Assembly (NCBI GenBank): GCA_035517615.1
Contig: DATIYM010000023.1
Coordinates: 50,265-114,264 of the forward strand
Origin: AG25 sp035517615
GTDB lineage: Bacteria > Gemmatimonadota > Gemmatimonadetes > Gemmatimonadales > GWC2-71-9
Length of the DNA: 64,000 bases
Reading direction: 5' to 3'
The notes beneath the pieces were generated by a model. That model was given only the letters and a program-made list of their open reading frames with translations, did not search any database and had not been told where the DNA came from. Within the stretch, counting starts at the first letter, position 1. Every line of letters begins with the position of its first letter. Of the stretch, positions 7,561 through 14,599 are shown in pieces. The translations under genes and the position numbers were made by a program.

Positions 7561-8964
7561 TCACACCTCTTCGACCTTGAGAAGATTCGTCGCCCCGGAG
7601 ACCTCCCAGGGCACGCCGGCGGTCATCACGATGCGGTCGCCAGGCTTGGCGAACCCATGTTTGAGAATCAGATCGCGCACGACGGCCAGCATCGCATCGT
7701 AGCCTGGCACCTGATCTACGCGGACCGGAGTCACGCCCCAGACGAGCGCGAGTTGCCGGTAGGTAATCTCCTCGGTCGTCACGGCGAGGATGGGCACGGG
7801 AGGACGGAGCGCCGCGACCTTGCGCGCGGTGAATCCGCCCTTGGTGAGCGTCACGATGAGCGGCGTCTTCAACATGCGGGCGACGGCGCTGGTGCCGAGG
7901 GCGATGGCATCTTCCACCGAAACACGTTCGCCTCCGGCCGACGTAAACCGGCGGTCGGCTGTGCTCTGTCCCTCACGCTCCATCTCGCGAATGATGCGGT
8001 CCATTGCGCGCACCGCTTCGATCGGATACTCCCCGACCGCCGTTTCCGCCGACAGCATCACGGCGTCGGTGCCATCGAGAATGGCGTTCGCCACGTCGGA
8101 TGCCTCGGCGCGCGTGGGGCGAGGGTGATGCACCATCGATTCGAGCATCTGGGTCGCGGTGATGACCGGCTTCCCGCGAATGTTGGCTTCGCGGATCAAT
8201 CGCTTCTGGACGATCGGAACGCGCTCGAACGGCAGCTCCACGCCCAGGTCGCCGCGTGCGACCATCACCGCGTCGCTTCCCGCGAGCAGCTGCTGCAAAC
8301 TCTCGAGCGCCGTGGCCTTCTCGATTTTCGCGACCAGCTTCACCGTGGGGGGGACGAGCCGGCGCAGCTCCGCGAGATCCTCGGCGCGGCGCACGAACGA
8401 CAGCGCGAGGTAGTCCGCACCGTGCTCGACGGCATGGGCGACATCCTCACGGTCTTTTTCGGTCAGCGCGGGCGCGGAGACGTGCAGGCCCGGGAGGTTC
8501 ATGCCCTTGTGGGAGGTGAGCGTGCCTCCGTCCACAACCCGGCCCTCGACTCGCGGTGCCGCGATCCGAATAACCTGGACCGAGAGCAGTCCGTCGTCGA
8601 GCAGGATGCGCGCACCGACGCGAGCATCCTTGGCCAGATCGGCGTAGGTCGTGGGGATTTCGTCGGCGGACGCGACTTCCTCGGGCGCAAACACCACTGT
8701 CTCGCCCGTGGTCAATTCGCGGGGCGCGGCAAGATCGCCGACGCGAATCCGCGGACCCTGAAGATCGACCAGCACGGCCACCGGTTGACCGGACCGCTCC
8801 GCCGCACAGCGCACGCTCTGAATCCAGCGACCCCGCTCCTCGGGCGTGCCATGCGAGGCGTTGATCCGGAACACATTGGCTCCGGCTTCGAGCATTCCGG
8901 CTATCGCTGCTTCGGTGCCCGTGGCCGGGCCGATGGTCGCGACGATCTTGGTTCTGCGGATCAA
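7561..8964 (-). CDS. pyk: Pyruvate kinase
   Basis: 467 residues, the normal bacterial length. It converts phosphoenolpyruvate and ADP to pyruvate and ATP. Conserved blocks include RRTKIVATIGPATG, FRINASHGTPEE, DLQGPRIRVG, KGMNLPG, VAKIEKATALESL, MVARGDLGVELP and the ATQMLESM signature. It starts with TTG (8964-8962), supported by GGAG seven bases upstream and by the family's usual N-terminus. Confidence 0.96.
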   Translation of the reverse strand: MIRRTKIVATIGPATGTEAAIAGMLEAGANVFRINASHGTPEERGRWIQSVRCAAERSGQPVAVLVDLQGPRIRVGDLAAPRELTTGETVVFAPEEVASADEIPTTYADLAKDARVGARILLDDGLLSVQVIRIAAPRVEGRVVDGGTLTSHKGMNLPGLHVSAPALTEKDREDVAHAVEHGADYLALSFVRRAEDLAELRRLVPPTVKLVAKIEKATALESLQQLLAGSDAVMVARGDLGVELPFERVPIVQKRLIREANIRGKPVITATQMLESMVHHPRPTRAEASDVANAILDGTDAVMLSAETAVGEYPIEAVRAMDRIIREMEREGQSTADRRFTSAGGERVSVEDAIALGTSAVARMLKTPLIVTLTKGGFTARKVAALRPPVPILAVTTEEITYRQLALVWGVTPVRVDQVPGYDAMLAVVRDLILKHGFAKPGDRIVMTAGVPWEVSGATNLLKVEEV

Positions 8965-9258
8965 ACGTGTTCTCCCATGGGAAGTGAAGCTCGTGCGGCA
9001 CAGTACCGCACGGCGCCGGCTAAGAATCGCTGGAACCCCTCCGGTTCCACCAGGGCGGCGCGGAATCGTGCGGTGCAGCCGCGGGTTCGCTCGCGTCGGA
9101 GCATCGCCCCGGGGTCAACCTAGCCTGGACAGGTAGCGCCGAAAACGCGGGCCCCAGTAATCCACATTCTGCTCTGGAGATCACAATGTGGAAAACCAGG
9201 CGCTAGAGCCGGGCGGCTGAAGTTACCTCTGGGGGGAGACGTCAATCGTGCTGGGGCG
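8965..9258. other. 294-bp gap between pyk and the MarR gene
   Basis: I see no convincing gene here. It holds the pyk leader and a nested dyad at 9134-9205. The outer stem is TAGCGCC (9134-9140) with GGCGCTA (9199-9205); the inner stem is CCACATT (9162-9168) with AATGTGG (9185-9191). Both stems are perfect. The element could be a folded pyk leader, a MarR-gene terminator without a T-run, or a protein-binding dyad. Confidence 0.5.
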
Positions 9259-9720
9259 TCACGGCACAACGCTGATCTGCTTCTCGTCGAGACGGCGGCG
9301 GAACTCGAGCAGCAGATGGACGGCTCGCGTGATGGCGGAAGCGGGAACGCCTTCGATCGATCGCGCCGCCAGGCGACGCTCGAGCTGCCCGGCCCGAAGC
9401 AGGACCTCGAAACCGCGCCGTGTGAGCGTAACCCGCACGCCCCGATCATCGTCGGCATCGGGGGTGGTCTCGAGCATCCCCTTGCTCTCGAGGCGCTGAA
9501 TGAAGGTCGTCGCCGCCGGGCGCGAGATCCCCAGCGCCTGAGCCACGTCCTTGGGGCGGGCTCCCGTTTCGCCTCCGGCATCAACGGCCGCCAGCACCTC
9601 GTGCGCCTTATGCGAGAGGCCATAGGCGCGGAAAGCGCGGTCACCGGAGCGCCCCAGGGCGGCACCGGCCTCGCCGATGGCATTCCCGAGCAGCAGCGCG
9701 AGCGCGGCGCGATCCGTCAT
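9259..9720 (-). CDS. MarR-family transcriptional regulator
   Basis: 153 residues. A winged helix-turn-helix is visible at ARPKDVAQALGISRPAATTFIQRLESKGML, followed by the wing DADDDRGVRVTLTRRG and a C-terminal dimerisation helix. MarR proteins usually repress themselves and a neighbouring gene, and release DNA on binding small ligands. Two TTAACATG-based palindromes overlap its own promoter directly upstream. No efflux or catabolic target gene is adjacent, so the ligand cannot be guessed. Confidence 0.88.
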   Translation of the reverse strand: MTDRAALALLLGNAIGEAGAALGRSGDRAFRAYGLSHKAHEVLAAVDAGGETGARPKDVAQALGISRPAATTFIQRLESKGMLETTPDADDDRGVRVTLTRRGFEVLLRAGQLERRLAARSIEGVPASAITRAVHLLLEFRRRLDEKQISVVP

Positions 9721-9723
9721 ATG

Positions 9724-9773
9724 GTTAACATGTTTATGATTAACATGCTAATGATATGACGGCCGAGAGTCAA
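9724..9773 (-). promoter_or_regulatory. Promoter and tandem operator of the MarR gene
   Basis: On the minus strand TTGACT (9773-9768) and TAGCAT (9750-9745) are 17 bp apart. Two near-palindromes, GTTAACATGTTTAT (9724-9737) and ATTAACATGCTAAT (9739-9752), share TTAACATG and are spaced 15 bp, about one and a half helix turns. One covers the -10 box and the other lies between it and the start codon, an arrangement suited to autorepression. Confidence 0.65.
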
Positions 9774-9790
9774 GATCGGGAGCCCGGGTT

Positions 9791-10153
9791 TCAGCAGGTC
9801 TCGGACCAGTCCACGGGAGCGGTCGTGCCACAGCGAGGACAGCTGAGCGTCGCGGGGCGGCCTTCGAAATCTTCCCGCTGGTGGCAGCGGGGACAGACGG
9901 CATAGGTGTTGACCACTTCCCTGCCCTGCCCGCCGAGGGTGGGGCGCAGCACGCCGGTGCGCAAGACGATGCTCCAGCGGTCGGGCGGCGTGCGACGCAC
10001 TCGCACGTCTTCGGCCTTGAGCCGGACGCGGTGGCCGCGAACCTCGACAACCACATGCCCGTCGGAGGACTCCTCGAGCATCGGATACCACGCGCCGCGG
10101 CGCAAAATGTCCGCGATGCTATCGGTACATCGTGCCCAGCCAAGCGGTGCCAT
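9791..10153 (-). CDS. Small zinc-ribbon protein, paralogue A
   Basis: 120 residues from the ATG at 10153 (MAPLGWARCTDS); a TTG at 10198 in the same frame is possible but would overlap the divergent MOSC gene. It shares LRRGAWYPM, a V-rich strand region, DRWSIV and a C-terminal zinc ribbon VCPRCHQREDF...LSCPRCGT with the gene at 10931-11332. I do not recognise a characterised family. The pattern is a small beta domain followed by a treble-clef-like ribbon, which could bind nucleic acid or protein. Confidence 0.75.
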   Translation of the reverse strand: MAPLGWARCTDSIADILRRGAWYPMLEESSDGHVVVEVRGHRVRLKAEDVRVRRTPPDRWSIVLRTGVLRPTLGGQGREVVNTYAVCPRCHQREDFEGRPATLSCPRCGTTAPVDWSETC

Positions 10154-10192
10154 GAGTGAACCCCATGATATCACTTTTCGATAGATTCCGTT

Positions 10193-10849
10193 ATGCAATC
10201 GCTCGGCACGATCGTTCGACTGCAGATCCAGCGCTCATCGTTGAAGACCGGTGTATCGCGCGCGCGCGTGTATCACCCCGCGCCGTTGCTACCGGTGAGC
10301 GTGTTGTACGTGAGCCCCGACGGCGTATTCGGTCTGGGACCGGACGGGAGCTGGTTGATCGACATTCATCACCGCGCGCACCCCGATTCCAAGAATCCGG
10401 GCGGCGAGAACGGCATCTCGATCGGGTTCAGCGGGCACTACGATGCGATGCGCGAGCGGTTCGGCGATCGGATCGAGCTGGGCTGCGCCGGCGAGAACAT
10501 TATTGCCGAACTGCCGCGACGCTGTACGCTCGATGAGCTGCGCGCGGGACTCGTGATCCTCTCCCCCGCCGGCGCGGAACGCCTCCGGCTGCGGGTGCTC
10601 GACGTAGCGCACCCCTGTAAGCCGTTCACCGGCTGGGCGCTCGCCCACACGGTCGAGCCGGAGATATTCAAGACACACCTGCAGTTTCTGGAAGACGGAA
10701 CGCGAGGATTTCTGCTCGCGACGGAAACCGCCGCGCGGATTTCAGTGGGAGACCATGTCGCCGTGCTCGACGAGCGGGAAGCGGGAAGCGAGAAGGGGGA
10801 AGCGGGAAGCGGGAAGCGGGAAGGGGAAAACGAGAAGCGGGAAGCGTAG
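10193..10849 (+). CDS. MOSC-domain protein
   Basis: 218 residues. The segment GENIIAEL, the cysteine-containing DVAHPCKPFTGWAL, the glycine/arginine motif EDGTRGFLLA and the final ISVGDHV match the MOSC domain, found in molybdenum-cofactor sulfurases and YiiM-like proteins. The conserved cysteine (in HPCKPF) is present. The last 25 residues are a Lys/Glu/Gly-rich tail encoded by a tandem GCGGGAAGC repeat and are probably not part of the original protein. The gene is flanked by two zinc-ribbon paralogues. Confidence 0.75.
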   Translation: MQSLGTIVRLQIQRSSLKTGVSRARVYHPAPLLPVSVLYVSPDGVFGLGPDGSWLIDIHHRAHPDSKNPGGENGISIGFSGHYDAMRERFGDRIELGCAGENIIAELPRRCTLDELRAGLVILSPAGAERLRLRVLDVAHPCKPFTGWALAHTVEPEIFKTHLQFLEDGTRGFLLATETAARISVGDHVAVLDEREAGSEKGEAGSGKREGENEKREA

Positions 10850-10930
10850 GCACGGCGGCCGTCCGCTTCCCGCTTCGCGCTTCACCCTTCTCGCTTCCCG
10901 CTTCTCGCTTCCCGCTTCCCGCTTCCCGTC
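10774..10930. repeat. GGGAAGC/GCTTCCC long inverted repeat
   Basis: About 10774-10847 is almost pure purine, made of tandem GCGGGAAGC and GCGAGAAGG units. About 10863-10930 is the complementary pyrimidine tract of CGCTTCCCG units. The arms are separated by a short GC-rich loop. The left arm encodes the C-terminal tail of the MOSC protein and the right arm reaches the 3' end of the convergent zinc-ribbon gene. It can form a very long imperfect hairpin and may serve as a bidirectional terminator. Confidence 0.8.
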
Positions 10931-11332
10931 TTAGCTCATGTCATCCCACGCGAGCGCCGCGTCGGTGTGGCAACGGTCGCATTTCAGCTCGCGGATGTCG
11001 CCCGAGAACGCCTGGCGGTGACGGCAGCGGGGGCAGACGGCATAGGTGAGCGGGAAGGCGCGCCCGACGCGTTGCAGCTCGCGCGGTTCGCAGCGCACGA
11101 TGCTCCACCGCTCCGGCGGATGATACCGGATCTCGAGGAACCGCCGATCCACCGGCACGTTGCGCCGGTTCACGTCGAGGACGACGATGTGACTCGAGGA
11201 AATTCTGACCACGGGATACCACGCGCCACGACGGAGCAGATGCGCGCCGATTTTTCCGACACGCGCCCAACCTTTGGCTTGCAGTCTGGTAGCTGTGAGC
11301 GGCCGCGAAGCGTTCAGTAAGGGATTGTTCAC
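10931..11332 (-). CDS. Small zinc-ribbon protein, paralogue B
   Basis: 133 residues with a GTG start at 11332. It matches paralogue A in LRRGAWYPVV, PERWSIV and YAVCPRCRHRQAFSGDIREL followed by CDRCH, the four zinc ligands. The N-terminal 25 residues differ. The two paralogues flank the MOSC gene and both lie on the minus strand, so they may be a tandem duplication later split by the MOSC gene. Function unknown. Confidence 0.75.
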   Translation of the reverse strand: MNNPLLNASRPLTATRLQAKGWARVGKIGAHLLRRGAWYPVVRISSSHIVVLDVNRRNVPVDRRFLEIRYHPPERWSIVRCEPRELQRVGRAFPLTYAVCPRCRHRQAFSGDIRELKCDRCHTDAALAWDDMS

Positions 11333-11397
11333 GGCTATAATGATACGGGCGACAGCAAGGGCCGGTCGTGACAGAGGTCACAGGCCTTGCGGGAGCG

Positions 11398-11423
11398 GCG
11401 CGTGTGACCCCTGACACACGCGC
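11398..11423 (-). terminator. GC-rich stem-loop after the ribonucleotide reductase gene
   Basis: GCGCGTGTG (11398-11406) pairs perfectly with CACACGCGC (11415-11423) around an 8-nt loop. It begins about ten bases past the RNR stop codon on the minus strand. There is no T-run, so it is terminator-like, not a standard intrinsic terminator. A second dyad with inner stem GTGAC/GTCAC lies at 11368-11381. Confidence 0.5.
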
Positions 11424-11433
11424 TATTCTTGGT

Positions 11434-13929
11434 TCAACCGCATTCCGAATATCCACAGACGTGACATTTCGCACATCCTTCAGCCAACTCGAGCTGCGAT
11501 CCGCAGTCGGGACAAGCTCCCACGTAATCGACCGGCGCTTCCTGTGACGGAGCGGGCATCGCCTCTGTGGCGCCAGCGACACGCTCCCGCGCGGGAATAA
11601 TGGCCTCGGCTTGCGTCGGTCCGATCAATTCCTGCTGCACACCTTCCTTGGTCTGGATCCAGCGCTCGATCGCAATCCCGATCGCATCGGGCACCGAGAG
11701 CACCTTGTTGGGGCCGAGTCCAACGGCGCGATCGGAGGAGATGCCGCGCAGCTGGCGGCGAACGTCTCTGATCGGGACCCCGGCGCGCAGCGCGAGCGAA
11801 ATGAGCCGTCCGATGGCCTCGACGTCGGCCATCAAGGGTGCGCCGGCCTTCCCGAGCGAGACGAAGACCTCGAACGGCTGGCCGCGGTCGTCTTCGGTGA
11901 TGTTCACGTACATGGTGCCGAGGGGAGAATCCATCCGGTACGTCGTGCCGCGCAGCGCGTCAGGGCGCGACCGCACTGCTCGTCTCTGGAGATTCTCCGC
12001 CTCGACGTCGTGCAACTGTTTCCGGGTGCGCTCGAGCTCGGCTTCCAGCTCGGCGACACGACCGAGCGTTTCTCCCAACTGGCGTTGCACCTGCTCGGCG
12101 GCCGGAGCGGCTGGTGCGCTCCCCGCCTGCTCCTGCACCTTCTTCGCGGTGGCGCCGGTGGACAGCACCTGCATTTCGCGCGAAGCATCGCGATATACGG
12201 TGACCCCTTTGCATCCAAGCCGATAGGCGAACCGATAGATCTGCTCCACGTCGGATTCGGTGGCCTCACGCGGGAAGTTGCAGGTCTTCGAGATCGCGGA
12301 GTCGGTGAACTCCTGGAACGCACCCTGCATGCGGATGTGCCACTCGGGAGTCACGTCGTGCGCGGTGACAAACACCCGCTGCCACTTCTCCGGCACCTCC
12401 GGGAAGTGGATATGGCCCGTTTCCGCGATCTGCTGCATGAGACGGTCGGAGTACCACCCTTCCTGGCGCGCGAGGGCGACGAAGTCTTCGTTGACGTCAG
12501 GCATGAGTACGCCCGCCTGATTCCGCATGAAGGCAACCGCAAAGAGCGGCTCGATGCCCGACGAGCAGCCCGAGATGATGGAGATCGTTCCGGTGGGCGC
12601 CACGGTCGTCAGGTTGCAGTTGCGCATGCGGCGCATGGGGCGGATGCGGCGGCCACGCGCATCGCGCGCGCACGTGCTGTCGGGACCCCAGATCGAGCGC
12701 TCCCATTCGGGGAACACACCGCGCTGCTCCGCCAGACTCTCGGACGCGCGCTTCGACTCCTCATCAATGAACTGCATGATCTTGCGACCCAGCTCGACAC
12801 CCGAGTCGGAGTTGTACGGGACGCCGACGCGGACGAGGAGATCGGCCCAGCCCATGATGCCTAGTCCGACGCGCCGAATGCGCTTGGCGAGGTTGTCGAT
12901 CTCGGGTAAGGGATAGCGGTTCGCGTCGATGACGTTGTCGAGGAAATGGGTGCACAGCCGCGTGACGGTGCCGAGCCGATCCCAATCGACTTCACCGTTT
13001 CTGACGAACAGGCCGACGTTGATCGAGCCGAGATTGCAGACGTCGTAGGGGAGCAGGGGCTGCTCGCCGCACGGGTTCGTGGCCTCGTAGCTGCCGAGCT
13101 GCGGGACGGGGTTGAAGGCGTTCGCGCGGTCGATGAAAAACACCCCCGGCTCGCCCGTCTTCCATGCGCCGTGCACGATCTTCCGGAAAACGTCCGACGC
13201 GCTGAGCTGCCCCACGGGCTTCCCGGTCCGTGGATGGATGAGATCGTACAACTGCCCTTCTTCGAGCGCGTGCATGAAGGCATCGGTCACGGCGACCGAA
13301 ATGTTGAAGTTCGTCACCTGGGTCAGATCGTCCTTGCAGGTGATGAACTCGAGGATGTCAGGGTGATCGACCCGCAGGATCCCCATGTTCGCGCCGCGAC
13401 GGGTCCCGCCCTGCTTCACCACATCCGTAGAGGCGTCGTACAGCTTCATGAACGAAACCGGCCCTGAGGCCACGCCCATGGTGGAGCGCACGACGTCGTT
13501 CTGGGGCCGCAGGCGCGAGAACGAGAACCCTGTACCGCCGCCCGATTGGTGAACGAGTGCCATGGACCGAAGCGTGTCGTAGATCCCCGATTTTCCGTTC
13601 GACAATGCATCGTCCACGGGGAGCACGAAGCACGCGGACAGCTGCCCGAGCGGCCGCCCCGCGTTCATGAGCGTGGGGGAGTTCGGCATCCACACACGCG
13701 AGGCCATCAGGTCAAAGAACGTCTCCGCCAGGCCTTCGACCGCGCGCTCCGTCGCTCCATAGGCGCTATCGGCCGCCGCGATGGTCCGTGCCACCCTCCA
13801 GAACAGGTCTTCCGGCCGCTCCACCGGGCGTCCGGCATCGTCTTTCACGAGGTAGCGCTTTTCGAGGACCGTGACGGCGTTGGGGCTGAGCGACAGCGGA
13901 CCTTTGGGCGAGGACGGAATCATGGGCAT
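11434..13929 (-). CDS. nrdJ: Class II (adenosylcobalamin-dependent) ribonucleoside-diphosphate reductase
   Basis: 831 residues. It makes deoxyribonucleotides using a B12 radical and needs no separate radical subunit; no nrdB is nearby. Visible are the reducible cysteine in LGQLSACFVLP, the active-site loop NPCGEQPLLPYDVCNLGSINV and the phosphate-binding APTGTISIISGCSSGIEP. A coiled-coil insert (AELEAELERTRKQLHDVEAEN) lies around residue 640. A C-terminal zinc ribbon, CPDCGSQLELAEGCAKCHVCG, is known in T. maritima-type enzymes to help re-reduction. The second ATG (13923) has AGGG at a better distance and may be the true start. Confidence 0.96.
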   Translation of the reverse strand: MPMIPSSPKGPLSLSPNAVTVLEKRYLVKDDAGRPVERPEDLFWRVARTIAAADSAYGATERAVEGLAETFFDLMASRVWMPNSPTLMNAGRPLGQLSACFVLPVDDALSNGKSGIYDTLRSMALVHQSGGGTGFSFSRLRPQNDVVRSTMGVASGPVSFMKLYDASTDVVKQGGTRRGANMGILRVDHPDILEFITCKDDLTQVTNFNISVAVTDAFMHALEEGQLYDLIHPRTGKPVGQLSASDVFRKIVHGAWKTGEPGVFFIDRANAFNPVPQLGSYEATNPCGEQPLLPYDVCNLGSINVGLFVRNGEVDWDRLGTVTRLCTHFLDNVIDANRYPLPEIDNLAKRIRRVGLGIMGWADLLVRVGVPYNSDSGVELGRKIMQFIDEESKRASESLAEQRGVFPEWERSIWGPDSTCARDARGRRIRPMRRMRNCNLTTVAPTGTISIISGCSSGIEPLFAVAFMRNQAGVLMPDVNEDFVALARQEGWYSDRLMQQIAETGHIHFPEVPEKWQRVFVTAHDVTPEWHIRMQGAFQEFTDSAISKTCNFPREATESDVEQIYRFAYRLGCKGVTVYRDASREMQVLSTGATAKKVQEQAGSAPAAPAAEQVQRQLGETLGRVAELEAELERTRKQLHDVEAENLQRRAVRSRPDALRGTTYRMDSPLGTMYVNITEDDRGQPFEVFVSLGKAGAPLMADVEAIGRLISLALRAGVPIRDVRRQLRGISSDRAVGLGPNKVLSVPDAIGIAIERWIQTKEGVQQELIGPTQAEAIIPARERVAGATEAMPAPSQEAPVDYVGACPDCGSQLELAEGCAKCHVCGYSECG

Positions 13930-14056
13930 CCCTGTTTAAACGCTGAGTCGCGGGAAATTGTTCGTTTGGGCGACGTGGGGGCTCAAAGTAGGAATTGCTG
14001 GGGCTCGGGCAAGCGCGCGCAAAGCAGCGCGGAACATATGGGTTTGGAAATTCACA

Positions 14057-14599
14057 TCACAAACTTGCTCTCGCGATCGGAAAAGTCCCGGCCCGATGCC
14101 GCACCGCCTCCCCCACGTAATGCTCCCACGTCGAGCGAATGCGGCCGCGGAGCGCTTCGTCCACGCGGCGGGTGACGCGCGCCGGCACGCCGACGACCAC
14201 CGAGCCCGGCGGAATCTCGAGGCCTTCGGGCACTACGGCCCCCGCCGCCACGACGCTCCCTTCTCCTACACGCACGCCATTCAGAACCACGCTTCCCATC
14301 CCGATCAGGCAGTCGTTCCCGATGGTGCAGCCGTGCAGGATCACCCGGTGCCCCACACCGACGCGCGCTCCCACCGTGGCCGGCACGCCTTCGTCCACGT
14401 GCACGATCGATCCATCCTGGATGTTGGACGACTCGCCGATAACGATCGGCGCCGTGTCGCCGCGCAGTACCGCATGGTACCAGACGCTCGCGTGGGGGCC
14501 CAATGTGACATCGCCCAGCACGACGGCGCCGGGGGCGATGAACGACGTGGGATGAAGATTGATTACTGCCTCACGGCCTTGAACGGCCACTGCACCCAC
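14057..14599 (-). CDS. Gamma-class carbonic anhydrase family protein
   Basis: 180 residues of left-handed beta-helix hexapeptide repeats (for example VVLGDVTLGPHASVWYHAVLRGD). The histidines in SIVHVD and GHRVILHGC correspond to zinc ligands of gamma carbonic anhydrases and YrdA-like proteins. The GTG at 14599 (or 14590) makes it overlap the kinase gene end by about 35 bases, so it probably belongs to the kinase transcript. Many YrdA-like members lack shown activity, so catalysis is uncertain. Confidence 0.85.
   Translation of the reverse strand: MGAVAVQGREAVINLHPTSFIAPGAVVLGDVTLGPHASVWYHAVLRGDTAPIVIGESSNIQDGSIVHVDEGVPATVGARVGVGHRVILHGCTIGNDCLIGMGSVVLNGVRVGEGSVVAAGAVVPEGLEIPPGSVVVGVPARVTRRVDEALRGRIRSTWEHYVGEAVRHRAGTFPIARASL

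Noticed and set aside
9121..9258. Remnant gene end reading VDYWGPRFRRYLSRLG on the minus strand
   Set aside because: A 16-codon tail alone is too short to call, and no upstream continuation is visible past the MarR gene.
10774..10930. CRISPR array
   Set aside because: Units are short, contiguous and without unique spacers; the two halves are complementary, not direct repeats.
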